Assembly (NCBI RefSeq): GCF_000689415.1
Contig: NZ_HG322950.1
Location: 1,178,001-1,242,000, forward strand
From: Pseudomonas knackmussii B13
GTDB taxonomy: Bacteria; Pseudomonadota; Gammaproteobacteria; Pseudomonadales; Pseudomonadaceae
Length of the DNA stretch: 64,000 bases
Reading direction: 5' to 3'
The notes under the pieces were generated by a model. The model was not told the DNA's origin, searched no databases, and saw only the letters and a program-made list of their open reading frames with translations. The position numbers and the translations under genes are program-made. Positions 47,870 to 56,726 of this stretch are shown one piece after another; positions within the stretch are counted from its first letter, which is position 1, and every line of letters starts with the position of its first letter.

Positions 47870-48727
47870 ATGAGCTTGCCGTACTACCTGGGCTGTCCGT
47901 CCTGGAACGAGCCGGCCTGGCGCGGCAGTTTCTATCCCGCCGACACCTCGCCGAACGACACCCTGGGCTTCTACTGCCAGGCGTTCAATGCGGTCGAAGG
48001 CAACACCACCTTCTACGCCCGGCCAGGCGCCGAGACCCTGGCGCGCTGGGCGCAGACCATGCCCGAAGACTTCCACTTCTGCGCCAAGCTCCCGCGCGAC
48101 ATCAGCCACGAGGGCGACCTGCGCGAGCAGTTCGACGCCACGCAAGCTTTTCTCGACCTGTTGGCGCCCTTGGGGCCGCGCCTGAGCCCGTTGTGGCTGC
48201 AACTGCCCGCCAGCTTCGGGCCGACGCGCCTGGGCGAACTGGCGGCCTGGCTGGACGAATTCTCGGGCCGGCGCATCGCCGTCGAGGTGCGCAATGCGGC
48301 TTTCTTCGCCAAGGGCGAGGAGGAGAGGGTGCTCAACCGCCTGCTGCACGAGCGCGGCGTCGAGCGCATCTGCCTGGATTCGCGAGCGCTCTTCGCCTGC
48401 CAATCGGACGACCCGGCCGTGCGCCACGCGCAATCCAAGAAGCCGCGCGTTCCGGTGCGCCCGGCTGCATTCAGCGACAGCCCGCAAGTGCGTTTCATCG
48501 GCGGCCCCGACCTGGACGCCAACCAGGTCTGGCTGCTGCCCTGGGTCGACAAGGTCGCCGCCTGGATCGAGCAGGGCCTGACCCCGCACATCTTCCTGCA
48601 TACCCCGGACAACCATCGCGCGGCGGAGCAGGCACAGCGCTTCCACCGCCTGTTGGGCGAGCGCCTGCCGGGCCTGCCGCCGCTCGCCGAGCCGAAGCCG
48701 GAAGTCGAGCAACTGGGCTTGCTCTAG
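47870..48727 (+). CDS. DUF72 family protein
   Basis: 285 residues. The DUF72/YecE TIM-barrel pattern is clear: YLGCPSWNEPAWRGSFYPADTSPNDTLGFYCQAFNAVEGNTTFYARPGAETLARWAQTMPEDFHFCAKLPRDISHE, then RLSPLWLQLPASFGP and IAVEVRNAAFFAKG. Family function unknown. The SPLWLQLPASFGPTRLGELAAWLDEF segment matches the usual strand-helix order. Confidence 0.88.
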   Translation: MSLPYYLGCPSWNEPAWRGSFYPADTSPNDTLGFYCQAFNAVEGNTTFYARPGAETLARWAQTMPEDFHFCAKLPRDISHEGDLREQFDATQAFLDLLAPLGPRLSPLWLQLPASFGPTRLGELAAWLDEFSGRRIAVEVRNAAFFAKGEEERVLNRLLHERGVERICLDSRALFACQSDDPAVRHAQSKKPRVPVRPAAFSDSPQVRFIGGPDLDANQVWLLPWVDKVAAWIEQGLTPHIFLHTPDNHRAAEQAQRFHRLLGERLPGLPPLAEPKPEVEQLGLL

Positions 48728-48787
48728 CTCGCGCGCGGTGGGCGACAGGGCTAACCTGCTGAGCCCACATCGTGCGAGGACGTTGCC

Positions 48788-49615
48788 ATGACCAGCCAAT
48801 ACGAACGCGGCAAGGCGTTCCAGGCGCTGCACCAGCGCGAAAGCCTGCTCGTGCTGCCCAATCCCTGGGACGCCGGCTCGGCGAAGATGCTCGCCGGGCT
48901 GGGCTTCGAGGCCCTGGCCACCACCAGTGCCGGGCTGGCCTTCAGCCTCGGGCGCTGTGACGCCGAAGGTGAGGTGAGCCGCGCGGAGGCCCTGGCCAAT
49001 GCCCGCGACATCGTCGAGGCGACGCCGCTGCCAGTGGCCGCCGACCTGGAGAACGGCTACGGCGATGATCCGCAGGATTGCGTCGAGACCATCCGCCTGG
49101 CGGCCAGCATCGGCCTGGTTGGCGGCTCCATCGAGGACGCCTCGGGGCGCCCGGACGAGCCCATCTACCCCTTCGAACTGGCGGTCGAGCGCGTGCAAGC
49201 CGCCGTGCAGGCCGCGCGTTCGTTGGGCTTTCCCTTCACCCTGGCGGCCCGCGCGGAAAACCACCTGCACGGCCGCAACGATCTCGACGATACCCTGCGC
49301 CGCCTGGTCGCCTTCGCCGAGGCCGGAGCCGATGTGCTCTACGCCCCGGGCCTGACCACGCGGGAGCAGATTGCCGCGGTGGTTAGTGCCGTCGCGCCAC
49401 GCCCGGTCAACGTGCTGGTCGGGTCGCCGGCGCTGCGCCTTACGCTTGATGAGTTGGCCGAGCTGGGCGTACGGCGTGTCAGCCTGGGCTCGGGATTGGC
49501 GCGCGTGGCCTTCGGCGCCTTCTTCCATGCCGCCCGGGAGTTGGCGGCTGGCCGTCTGCAGGCCACGCAGGAGGGCATGCCCTTCGCGCAGATCAACCAG
49601 CTGTTCCGGCGCTAG
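48788..49615 (+). CDS. Isocitrate lyase/PEP mutase superfamily protein
   Basis: 275 residues, TIM barrel. SLLVLPNPWDAGSAKMLAGLGFEALATTSAGLA, the metal-binding PVAADLENGYGDDPQDCVETIRLAASIGLVGGSIEDASG, and PFTLAARAENHLHGRNDLDDTL are typical. The catalytic Lys-Lys-Cys-Gly-His loop of true isocitrate/2-methylisocitrate lyases is absent, so it is more like PEP mutase/phosphonopyruvate hydrolase or an oxaloacetate hydrolase. Substrate unknown. Confidence 0.83.
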   Translation: MTSQYERGKAFQALHQRESLLVLPNPWDAGSAKMLAGLGFEALATTSAGLAFSLGRCDAEGEVSRAEALANARDIVEATPLPVAADLENGYGDDPQDCVETIRLAASIGLVGGSIEDASGRPDEPIYPFELAVERVQAAVQAARSLGFPFTLAARAENHLHGRNDLDDTLRRLVAFAEAGADVLYAPGLTTREQIAAVVSAVAPRPVNVLVGSPALRLTLDELAELGVRRVSLGSGLARVAFGAFFHAARELAAGRLQATQEGMPFAQINQLFRR

Positions 49616-49662
49616 CCGGCGGCCTGCGGTAGAATCCGCGCTTTTGCACCGGATCGACCCGC

Positions 49663-50448
49663 ATGAGCGACACCGCCACCGCCCCCCGCATCATCGTCCA
49701 GGCCCTCGCGCCGCACTGGCGCGAAGCTGCCGAACAGTGGGCGCAGCGCCTCGGGTTGGCGTGCGCCGAAGGGGACGACGCGGACTTCGCCGTGCAGGTC
49801 GGTGACGACGGGGTGCAGCTGCTGCAGTTGGGGCCGGATTCGCCCGGGCCGGTGCGCGTTGATTTCGTCGAGGGCGCCGCCGCCCATCGCCGCCAGTTCG
49901 GCGGCGGCAGCGGGCAGATGATCGCCAAGGCGGTAGGCGTGCAGCCAGGCGTGCGGCCGCACATCCTCGATGCCACTGCTGGCTTGGGCCGCGATGCCTT
50001 TGTGCTCGCCACGCTGGGTTGCGAGATGCAGCTGATCGAGCGCCAGCCGCTGATCGCAGCGCTGCTGGAGGACGGCTTGGCCCGCGCCGCGCGTGATCTG
50101 GAAGTGGCGCCCATCGCGGCGCGCATGCAATTGCACCAGGGTAACGCCATCGAGCTGATGAGCGCCTGGGAAGGCGAAGCGCCGCAGGTGATCTACCTCG
50201 ACCCGATGTTCCCGCACCGCGAAAAAAGCGCCCTGGTGAAGAAGGAAATGCGCCTGTTCCGCCCGCTGGTGGGCGATGACATGGATGCCCCGGCGCTGCT
50301 CCAGGCGGCCCTCAAGCTCGCTACCCACCGCGTAGTGGTCAAGCGCCCGCGCAAGGCGCCGATCATCGAGGGCGCGAAGCCCAGCTACAGCCTGGAAGGC
50401 AAGTCGAGCCGCTACGACATCTACCCGCTGAAGTCGCTCAAGGCCTGA
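49663..50448 (+). CDS. rsmJ: 16S rRNA m2G1516 methyltransferase RsmJ
   Basis: 261 residues. SAM motif [41 protein letters not shown] and the catalytic [40 protein letters not shown] are the RsmJ signatures, ending with [35 protein letters not shown]. It methylates G1516 of 16S rRNA. 47 bp after the PEP-mutase-like gene. Confidence 0.94.
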   Translation: MSDTATAPRIIVQALAPHWREAAEQWAQRLGLACAEGDDADFAVQVGDDGVQLLQLGPDSPGPVRVDFVEGAAAHRRQFGGGSGQMIAKAVGVQPGVRPHILDATAGLGRDAFVLATLGCEMQLIERQPLIAALLEDGLARAARDLEVAPIAARMQLHQGNAIELMSAWEGEAPQVIYLDPMFPHREKSALVKKEMRLFRPLVGDDMDAPALLQAALKLATHRVVVKRPRKAPIIEGAKPSYSLEGKSSRYDIYPLKSLKA

Positions 50449-50469
50449 GTACGCCCCGGCGCATCGTCA

Positions 50470-50488
50470 TTCGCGAGCAAGCTCGCTC
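50470..50488. repeat. REP palindrome between rsmJ and mexL
   Basis: Single copy of TTCGCGAGCAAGCTCGCTCC between convergent genes. Confidence 0.6.
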
Positions 50489-50518
50489 CAGCAGGGGATG
50501 GCCATCTCCGTCGGCCGC

Positions 50519-51151
50519 TCAGGGCCGATAGGCGCGCAGGAAGATATCCACCACCTCTCGCACATGCTTTTCGCTTTCCTCGGCGTCGGGCATTTCCGCG
50601 CAGCCGATCAGCAGGCGGAAGTGCAGGCAGCCCTGCGCCAGCATGAGGAAATGCTCGGCGGCGTTGCGTGGGTCGCCCTCGCGCAGTTCGCCCTTGAGCT
50701 GGGCCTGGGTGATCAGCCGCTCCAACTGGTCGAGCACGCGCTGCGGGCCGGCCTCGAAGAACATCTGCGACAACTGCGGGCTCTGCCCGCCCTGGGCGAC
50801 CATCAGGCGACTCAGGGCGATGGCTTCGGCGCTGTTGATCAGGCGGTTGAAGCCGCGCGCAACGCTGAGCAGCAGGACGCCCACCGAGGCGTTCGCCGGC
50901 GGCTCGTGGAACAGCTCTGGCATCGTCTCCGCGCACTTGGACTGCACCGCTTCGCAGAACAGCGTCTCCTTGTCGGTGAAGTGGCTGTAGACGGTGAGCT
51001 TGGATACCCCGGCCTCGGCGGCGATGGCTTCCATGCTGCTGCCGTCGTAGCCCTTGGTGACGAACAGTTCCTTGGCGGCTTCGAGAATCGCGTGGCGCTT
51101 GGCCGGATCCTTCGGGCGACCGGGGCCGTTCGGAGTAGAGGTCTGGGACAT
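50519..51151 (-). CDS. mexL: TetR-family repressor MexL of the mexJK efflux operon
   Basis: 210 residues from ATG 51151. HTH in KRHAILEAAKELFVTKGYDGSSMEAIAAEAGVSKLTVYSHFTDKETLF. The C-terminal ligand domain is all-helical. It is divergent from a MexJ/MexK-type pump, the exact P. aeruginosa arrangement, where MexL represses mexJK and itself. A dyad in the spacer is its likely operator. Confidence 0.87.
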   Translation of the reverse strand: MSQTSTPNGPGRPKDPAKRHAILEAAKELFVTKGYDGSSMEAIAAEAGVSKLTVYSHFTDKETLFCEAVQSKCAETMPELFHEPPANASVGVLLLSVARGFNRLINSAEAIALSRLMVAQGGQSPQLSQMFFEAGPQRVLDQLERLITQAQLKGELREGDPRNAAEHFLMLAQGCLHFRLLIGCAEMPDAEESEKHVREVVDIFLRAYRP

Positions 51152-51184
51152 GTCTTTACAATTCAAATACTGGACTGGTTAGTT

Positions 51185-51217
51185 TTGTATTCTTACTATA
51201 CCGCTGAGTATAAGAAT
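51185..51217. promoter_or_regulatory. mexJ promoter with probable MexL operator
   Basis: Imperfect dyad ATTCTTACTATAC (51189-51201) and GTATAAGAAT (51208-51217) between the divergent genes. It overlaps a plausible mexJ promoter, -35 TTGTAT (51185-51190) and -10 TATAAG (51209-51214), 18 bp apart, so a bound repressor would block RNA polymerase. Confidence 0.62.
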
Positions 51218-51246
51218 TCCAACCTGCTTTGCGAAAGGTCACCACC

Positions 51247-52353
51247 ATGCTCCGCCATGTACTGTCCGTCGCCGTTCCCCTGAGTCTTTCCGTCTTGCTC
51301 AGCGCCTGCAGCCAGAGCGAGCCGCCCAAGCCCCTGGCGCGCCCGGCCATGGTCGTGCAGCCGCAACCGGCGCGCGCGGCTACCGAGGCCTACCCGGGCG
51401 AGGTCCATGCGCGTTACGAGCCGGACCTGGCGTTCCGCATCGGCGGCAAGGTGAGCAAGCGCCTGGTGGACAGCGGTGCAAGGGTGCGTCGCGACCAGCC
51501 GCTGGCGGAGCTCGACCCGGAAGACGTACGCCTGCAACTGGAGGCCACCCGCGCCCAGGTCGCCGCCGCCGAGGCCAACCTGCAGACCGTGCGCACCGAG
51601 TACCAGCGCTACAAGACGCTGCTGGAGCGCAAGCTGGTCAGCCAGTCGCAGTTCGACAACATCGAGAACACCTACCGCGCCGGCGAGGCGCGCCTTAAGC
51701 AGATTCGCGCGGAATACGACGTGGCGCGCAACCAGGCCGAATACGCGGTGCTGCGCGCCCCGCAGGACGGCGTCATCGCCACGCGTCGCGTCGAGGTCGG
51801 CCAGGTTGTAGCGGCGGGGCAGGGGGTCCTTCTCACCCTGGCCGCCGATGGCGACCGCGAAGTGGCGATCAGCTTCCCCGAGCACGCCATCGAGCGCTTC
51901 CGCATCGGCGAGAACGTCAGCGTCGAGCTCTGGTCGCAGCCGGACAAACGCTTCAGCGGGCATATCCGCGAGCTTTCGCCGGCCGCCGACCCGCAGTCGC
52001 GCACCTTCGCCGCGCGGGTCGCCTTCGACGACGCCAAGGTGTCCGCCGAAATCGGCCAGAGCGCCCGTGTCTATGTCTCGGCCGATGGCCAGGTGCCGCT
52101 GTCCGTACCGCTCGCGGCGGTCAGTGCCGAAGGCGGCCAGGCGTTCGTCTGGGTGGTCGATCCGGCTACCTCGACCCTGCACCGCCAGCCGATCCGCATA
52201 GGCCCCTTCGCCGAGGACCGCGTGCCCGTGCTCGAAGGCCTCAAGGCCGACGACTGGGTGGTGGCGGCCGGCGTGCAGGTGCTGCGCGAAGGTCAGCAGG
52301 TGCGCCCGGTGGACCGGGACAATCGTTCGGTCAAGCTGCTGGCGAAGGAGTAA
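51247..52353 (+). CDS. mexJ: MexJ, RND efflux periplasmic adaptor lipoprotein
   Basis: 368 residues from ATG 51247. Lipoprotein signal MLRHVLSVAVPLSLSVLLSAC. The biotinyl-lipoyl-like part is split around an alpha-hairpin (LQLEATRAQVAAAEANLQTVRTEYQRYKTLLERKLVSQSQFDNIENTYRAGEARLKQIRAEYDVARNQAEYAVLRAPQDGVIATRRVEVGQVVAAGQ). A beta-barrel and membrane-proximal part follow. It bridges MexK to an outer-membrane channel. No oprM-like gene follows, as in P. aeruginosa where MexJK borrows OprM. Confidence 0.9.
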   Translation: MLRHVLSVAVPLSLSVLLSACSQSEPPKPLARPAMVVQPQPARAATEAYPGEVHARYEPDLAFRIGGKVSKRLVDSGARVRRDQPLAELDPEDVRLQLEATRAQVAAAEANLQTVRTEYQRYKTLLERKLVSQSQFDNIENTYRAGEARLKQIRAEYDVARNQAEYAVLRAPQDGVIATRRVEVGQVVAAGQGVLLTLAADGDREVAISFPEHAIERFRIGENVSVELWSQPDKRFSGHIRELSPAADPQSRTFAARVAFDDAKVSAEIGQSARVYVSADGQVPLSVPLAAVSAEGGQAFVWVVDPATSTLHRQPIRIGPFAEDRVPVLEGLKADDWVVAAGVQVLREGQQVRPVDRDNRSVKLLAKE

Positions 52354-52359
52354 CGCAGG

Positions 52360-55300
52360 ATGCGCTTCAACCTTTCTGCATGGGCTCTGCAGAACCGCCA
52401 GATCGTGCTCTATCTCATGCTCCTGCTGGGTATCGCCGGGGTACTTTCCTACACCCAGCTCGGCCAGAGCGAAGACCCGCCGTTCACCTTCAAGGCCATG
52501 GTGGTCAAGACCAACTGGCCCGGCGCCACCGCCGAGGAAGTCTCGCGCCAGGTCACCGAGCGCATCGAGAAGAAGCTGATGGAGACCGGCGACTACGACC
52601 GCATCGTCTCCTTCTCGCGGCCGGGCGAGTCCCAGGTGACCTTCGTCGCCCGCGAGGACTTCCATTCCGCCGACATTCCCGAGCTCTGGTACCAGATCCG
52701 CAAGAAGGTCAGCGACATCCGCTACACGCTGCCGCAAGGCATCCAGGGGCCCTTCTTCAACGATGAGTTCGGCACCACCTTCGGCAACATCTACGCGCTG
52801 TCCGGCAAGGGCTTCGACTACGCGGTGCTCAAGGATTACGCCGACCGCATCCAGCTGCAGCTGCAGCGCATCAAGGATGTCGGCAAGGTCGAGCTGGAAG
52901 GCCTGCAGGACGAGAAGATCTGGATCGACCTGTCGAACACCAAGCTGGCCACCCTCGGTCTGCCGCTGGCGGCAGTGCAGAAGGCACTGGAAGAACAGAA
53001 CGCGGTCACCGCGACGGGCTTCTTCGAGACGGCCAGCGACCGCGTGCAGCTGCGCGTGTCGGGGCGCTTCGATTCGGTGGAGGACATCCGCCAGTTCCCC
53101 ATTCGCATAGGCGACCGCACTTTCCGTATCGGCGACGTGGCCGACGTGCATCGCGGCTTCAACGACCCGCCCGCGCCGCGCATGCGCTTCATGGGCGACG
53201 ACGCCATCGGCATCGCCGTGTCGATGAAAAGCGGCGGTGACATCCTGGTGCTGGGCAAGGCACTGGAGGACGAGTTCCACACGTTGCAGCAGAACCTGCC
53301 CGCCGGCATGGAGCTGCGCAAGGTGTCCGACCAGCCGGCGGCGGTCCGCGAGGGGGTTGGCGAGTTCGTCCGCGTGCTGGCCGAGGCGCTGGTCATCGTG
53401 CTGCTGGTGAGCTTCTTCTCCCTCGGCCTGCGTACCGGCCTGGTGGTGGCGCTGTCGATTCCGCTGGTGCTGGCGATGACGTTCGTCTGCATGCGCTACT
53501 TCGACATCGGCCTGCACAAGATTTCCCTGGGCGCGCTGGTGCTTGCCCTCGGCCTGCTGGTGGACGACGCGATCATCGCGGTGGAGATGATGGCGGTGAA
53601 GATGGAGCAGGGCTACGACCGCCTGAAGGCGGCCAGTTTCGCCTGGACCAGCACGGCCTTCCCGATGCTCACAGGCACCCTGGTCACCGCCGCCGGCTTC
53701 CTGCCGATCGCCACTGCGCAGTCCGGTACCGGCGAGTACACCCGCTCGCTGTTCCAGGTGGTGACCATCGCCTTGCTGGTGTCCTGGGTTGCCGCGGTGA
53801 TGTTCGTGCCCTACCTGGGTGACAAGCTGCTGCCGGACCTGGCCAAGATTCACGCCGCCAAGCACGGCGGCAGCGACAAGGGCCACGATCCCTATTCGAC
53901 CGCCTTCTACCAGCGCTTCCGGCGCCTGGTGGAGTGGTGCGTGGTGCACCGCAAGACGGTGATCGTCCTCACCCTGCTGGCCTTCATCGGCTCCATCGGC
54001 CTGTTCCGCCTGGTGCCGCAGCAGTTCTTCCCGCCATCGGCGCGCCTGGAGTTGCTGGTCGACCTCAAGCTGGCCGAGGGCGATTCGCTCACGGCCACCG
54101 ACGAGCAGGCCAAGCGCCTGGAGAAGATGCTTTCCGGCCATCCGGGCATCGAGAACTACGTGGCCTACGTCGGCACCGGCTCGCCGCGCTTCTACCTGCC
54201 GCTGGACCAGCAACTGCCGGCGGCCAGCTTCGCCCAGTTCGTGGTGCTGACCAAGGACCTGAAGAGCCGCGAGCAAGTCCGCCAGTGGCTGATTCAGCGC
54301 ATGGCCGAGGACTTCCCGACGGTGCGCACCCGCATCAGCCGCCTGGAGAATGGCCCGCCGGTGGGCTACCCCGTGCAGTTCCGCGTCTCCGGCGAGCACA
54401 TTCCGGAAGTGCGCGAGCTGGCCCGTCAGGTGGCGGCGAAGATGCGCGAGAACCCGCACCTGGTGAACGTGCACCTGGACTGGGAGGAGCCGAGCAAGGC
54501 GATCTACCTCAATGTCGACCAGGACCGCGCCCGCGCCCTGGGCGTGAGCACCCAGGACATCTCGCAGTTCCTGCAGAGCTCGCTGACCGGCGCGACCGTC
54601 AGCTACTACCGCGAGGATGACGAGCTCATCGAGATCCTCCTGCGCGGCGACGAGCGCGAGCGGCGCGACCTGTCGCAGCTGCCGAGCCTGGCGCTGCAGA
54701 CCAGCAGCGGCCGCAGCGTGGCGCTGTCGCAGGTGGCGACCCTGGAGTACGGCTTCGAGGAGGGCATCATCTGGCGGCGCAACCGCCTGCCGACCGTCAC
54801 CGTGCGCGCCGACATCTACGACGACTCGCTGCCGGCGACCCTGGTCAAGCAGGTCTCGCCGACCCTCGACCCGATCCGCGCCAAGCTGCCCGACGGCTAC
54901 CTGCTGCAGGTCGGCGGCACGGTGGAGGATTCGGCCAAGGGCCAGAACTCGGTGAACGCCGGCGTCCCGCTGTTCATCGTGGTGGTGATGACCCTGCTGA
55001 TGGTCCAGCTGCGCAGTTTCTCGCGCACCGCCATGGTGTTCCTCACCGCGCCCCTTGGGCTGATCGGCGTGGCGGTGTTCCTGCTGCTGTTCCAGAAGCC
55101 CTTTGGCTTCGTCGCCATGCTGGGCACCATCGCGCTGTCCGGGATGATCATGCGCAACTCGGTGATCCTGGTGGACCAGATCGAGCAGGACATCGCCCAT
55201 GGCCTGGACCGCTGGCACGCGATCATCGAGGCCACGGTGCGGCGCTTCCGCCCGATCGTGCTGACCGCCCTGGCGGCGGTGCTGGCGATGATCCCGCTGT

Positions 55301-55443
55301 CGCGCAGCGTGTTCTTCGGGCCGATGGCGGTGGCGATCATGGGCGGCCTGATCGTCGCCACGGCGCTGACCCTGCTGTTCCTGCCGGCGCTTTATGCGGC
55401 CTGGTTCCGGGTGAAGAAGACACCGGCACCCGATAACGCATAA
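52360..55443 (+). CDS. mexK: MexK, RND multidrug efflux transporter
   Basis: 1027 residues (P. aeruginosa MexK 1025). Twelve membrane helices with two large periplasmic loops. Helix 4 has the proton-relay pair GALVLALGLLVDDAIIAVEMM, and the C-terminal half has SGMIMRNSVILVDQIEQDI. It starts 6 bp after mexJ, so the two are cotranscribed. In P. aeruginosa MexJK exports triclosan, and erythromycin with OprM. The IS110 element lies 78 bp after its stop. Confidence 0.93.
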   Translation: MRFNLSAWALQNRQIVLYLMLLLGIAGVLSYTQLGQSEDPPFTFKAMVVKTNWPGATAEEVSRQVTERIEKKLMETGDYDRIVSFSRPGESQVTFVAREDFHSADIPELWYQIRKKVSDIRYTLPQGIQGPFFNDEFGTTFGNIYALSGKGFDYAVLKDYADRIQLQLQRIKDVGKVELEGLQDEKIWIDLSNTKLATLGLPLAAVQKALEEQNAVTATGFFETASDRVQLRVSGRFDSVEDIRQFPIRIGDRTFRIGDVADVHRGFNDPPAPRMRFMGDDAIGIAVSMKSGGDILVLGKALEDEFHTLQQNLPAGMELRKVSDQPAAVREGVGEFVRVLAEALVIVLLVSFFSLGLRTGLVVALSIPLVLAMTFVCMRYFDIGLHKISLGALVLALGLLVDDAIIAVEMMAVKMEQGYDRLKAASFAWTSTAFPMLTGTLVTAAGFLPIATAQSGTGEYTRSLFQVVTIALLVSWVAAVMFVPYLGDKLLPDLAKIHAAKHGGSDKGHDPYSTAFYQRFRRLVEWCVVHRKTVIVLTLLAFIGSIGLFRLVPQQFFPPSARLELLVDLKLAEGDSLTATDEQAKRLEKMLSGHPGIENYVAYVGTGSPRFYLPLDQQLPAASFAQFVVLTKDLKSREQVRQWLIQRMAEDFPTVRTRISRLENGPPVGYPVQFRVSGEHIPEVRELARQVAAKMRENPHLVNVHLDWEEPSKAIYLNVDQDRARALGVSTQDISQFLQSSLTGATVSYYREDDELIEILLRGDERERRDLSQLPSLALQTSSGRSVALSQVATLEYGFEEGIIWRRNRLPTVTVRADIYDDSLPATLVKQVSPTLDPIRAKLPDGYLLQVGGTVEDSAKGQNSVNAGVPLFIVVVMTLLMVQLRSFSRTAMVFLTAPLGLIGVAVFLLLFQKPFGFVAMLGTIALSGMIMRNSVILVDQIEQDIAHGLDRWHAIIEATVRRFRPIVLTALAAVLAMIPLSRSVFFGPMAVAIMGGLIVATALTLLFLPALYAAWFRVKKTPAPDNA

Positions 55444-55458
55444 CGCTTCCCATAACCC

Positions 55459-55521
55459 GTAGGAGCGGACCTTGTCCGCGATAGCCGGAGGTTCCGGCGT
55501 GATTCGCGGATGAGATCCGCT
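55459..55521. repeat. REP pair at the left edge of IS110 copy B
   Basis: 55459-55480 is GTAGGAGCGGACCTTGTCCGC, followed by a spacer and 55502-55521, TTCGCGGATGAGATCCGCT. The second is cut by the IS immediately after its CT; its missing CCTAC end resumes at 56693. Confidence 0.8.
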
Positions 55522-55529
55522 TGTATGGC

Positions 55530-55725
55530 GTTAGGGTAGGAACCTGTCGGGGTGTGGAGGGACAAGATCCGCTTCTGCAAGCCAGACGGTAGGAGACTTC
55601 CCCCACCCACCCGCTCACGACAAGCGCCGATAAGGAATCCATCGGATTGAGTAGCCGCTCAAACCGACAATACCGGCAAGCCTGCGCCAATGTGAGCTCC
55701 CGACAGGTTGGACCATCTTCACTGT
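55530..55725 (+). ncRNA. Putative bridge (seek) RNA of IS110 copy B
   Basis: Non-coding end before the transposase. A G-rich strand (about 55549-55561) and a C-rich strand (about 55598-55612) can pair around an internal loop. The 5' side of the loop has GATCCGCT (55566-55573), the same as the left REP half up to the CT core. A small hairpin TCTG-CAAGC-CAGA follows. The 3' side has GTAGGAG (55589-55595), the complement of the right half CTCCTAC. A donor-binding loop should lie downstream but was not resolved. Confidence 0.6.
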
Positions 55726-55736
55726 CGGAGAACCCC

Positions 55737-56687
55737 ATGACAAGCCAAGTTCCGGTTATCGGTATCGATGTCGCCAAGGAGTCGCTGAGCCTCTGCGATA
55801 CACGCTCGGGCGAGGTATTCGAACTGGCCAATGACGTCCGCACTATCAAGGCCTGGCTGAAAACCCTCCCTCCCTGCTGCGCCATCGCGATCGAAGCGAC
55901 CAGCACCTATCACATGGATGTTGCGACCCTGGCGCATGCGCGGGGACATCGGATCTACGTCATCAATGGCTTTCGCCTGAGCAACTACCGCAAGGGGATT
56001 GGTGGGCGAAACAAGGATGATCGCAGCGATGCCCTGCTGCTGGCCCGTTACCTGACCCACGAACAAGCGCAACTGGAGCCTTGGCAGCCGCCGAGCAAGG
56101 CCTACTGCCGCCTGCAGACACTGCTGCATCGGCGTGCTGCACTGGTCCGTAGCGCCATCTCGTTGCGCCAGAGCTTTTCCCAGGATCGCTCCCTGGCCAA
56201 GGCGCTAAAGCCTGTTCTCAAGCAAATGGCCACACTGGAGTCACGCCTGGAGAAAGAGATTCAACAGGCGCTGCGAGAGGCTGGCCTAATGGAGCAAAGC
56301 AAGCGCTGCCAGGCCATCGAAGGGATCGGACCGCTGACGGCAGCGGCCCTGAACCTGGCATTTCTGCGAGGACGTTTTCGCAATAGCGATGCCTTCATCG
56401 CCTTTATCGGATTGGATGTGCGGCTCAAGGAGTCCGGCCGCTATAGCGGCCGTCGAAAGCTGACCAAGCAAGGGGATCCTGAAATCCGTCGGCTGCTCCA
56501 CAACGCGGCCATGGCGGCAGCGCGCACGCAGCGCTGGCAGGCCCTTTACCAAAGCTACCTGGCGCGCGGCCTGAAGAAGATCGAGGCCCTGACTATCCTC
56601 GCCCGCAAATTGGCCCGAATTGCCTTTGCCCTGATGCAATCCCAGACCAGCTACCAGCCTCCAAAGCAGGAGCCGTCATTGACATAG
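55737..56687 (+). CDS. IS110-family DEDD transposase, copy B
   Basis: 316 residues, identical to the product of copy A. ATG 55737 is preceded by GGAGAACCCC. Catalytic residues as described for copy A (Asp in GIDVAKESLSL, Glu in AIEATSTYH, Asp pair in NKDDRSDALL, Ser in ESGRYSG) are intact, so both copies should be active. The stop is four bases before the element's end. Confidence 0.92.
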   Translation: MTSQVPVIGIDVAKESLSLCDTRSGEVFELANDVRTIKAWLKTLPPCCAIAIEATSTYHMDVATLAHARGHRIYVINGFRLSNYRKGIGGRNKDDRSDALLLARYLTHEQAQLEPWQPPSKAYCRLQTLLHRRAALVRSAISLRQSFSQDRSLAKALKPVLKQMATLESRLEKEIQQALREAGLMEQSKRCQAIEGIGPLTAAALNLAFLRGRFRNSDAFIAFIGLDVRLKESGRYSGRRKLTKQGDPEIRRLLHNAAMAAARTQRWQALYQSYLARGLKKIEALTILARKLARIAFALMQSQTSYQPPKQEPSLT

Positions 56688-56726
56688 AATCTCCTACGGT
56701 GCTATACCGAGCGCCTGGCGTTTCCC

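Larger units (their letters stand above)
55522..56692 (+). mobile_element. IS110-group insertion sequence, copy B (1171 bp)
   Basis: Same length and collinear with copy A at 11397-12567 but in the opposite orientation. It begins TGTATGGCG just after a CT core and ends GAATCT before CCTAC. At least three silent differences distinguish the copies, for example GGATCCT against GGACCCT within the transposase gene. Both copies sit at the same REP position. Confidence 0.9.

Noticed and set aside
51196..55218. Minus-strand open frame of 1340 codons across mexJK
   Set aside because: It is a shadow of two strongly recognisable RND genes; its product is a His/Gln/Arg-rich low-complexity sequence with no domain.
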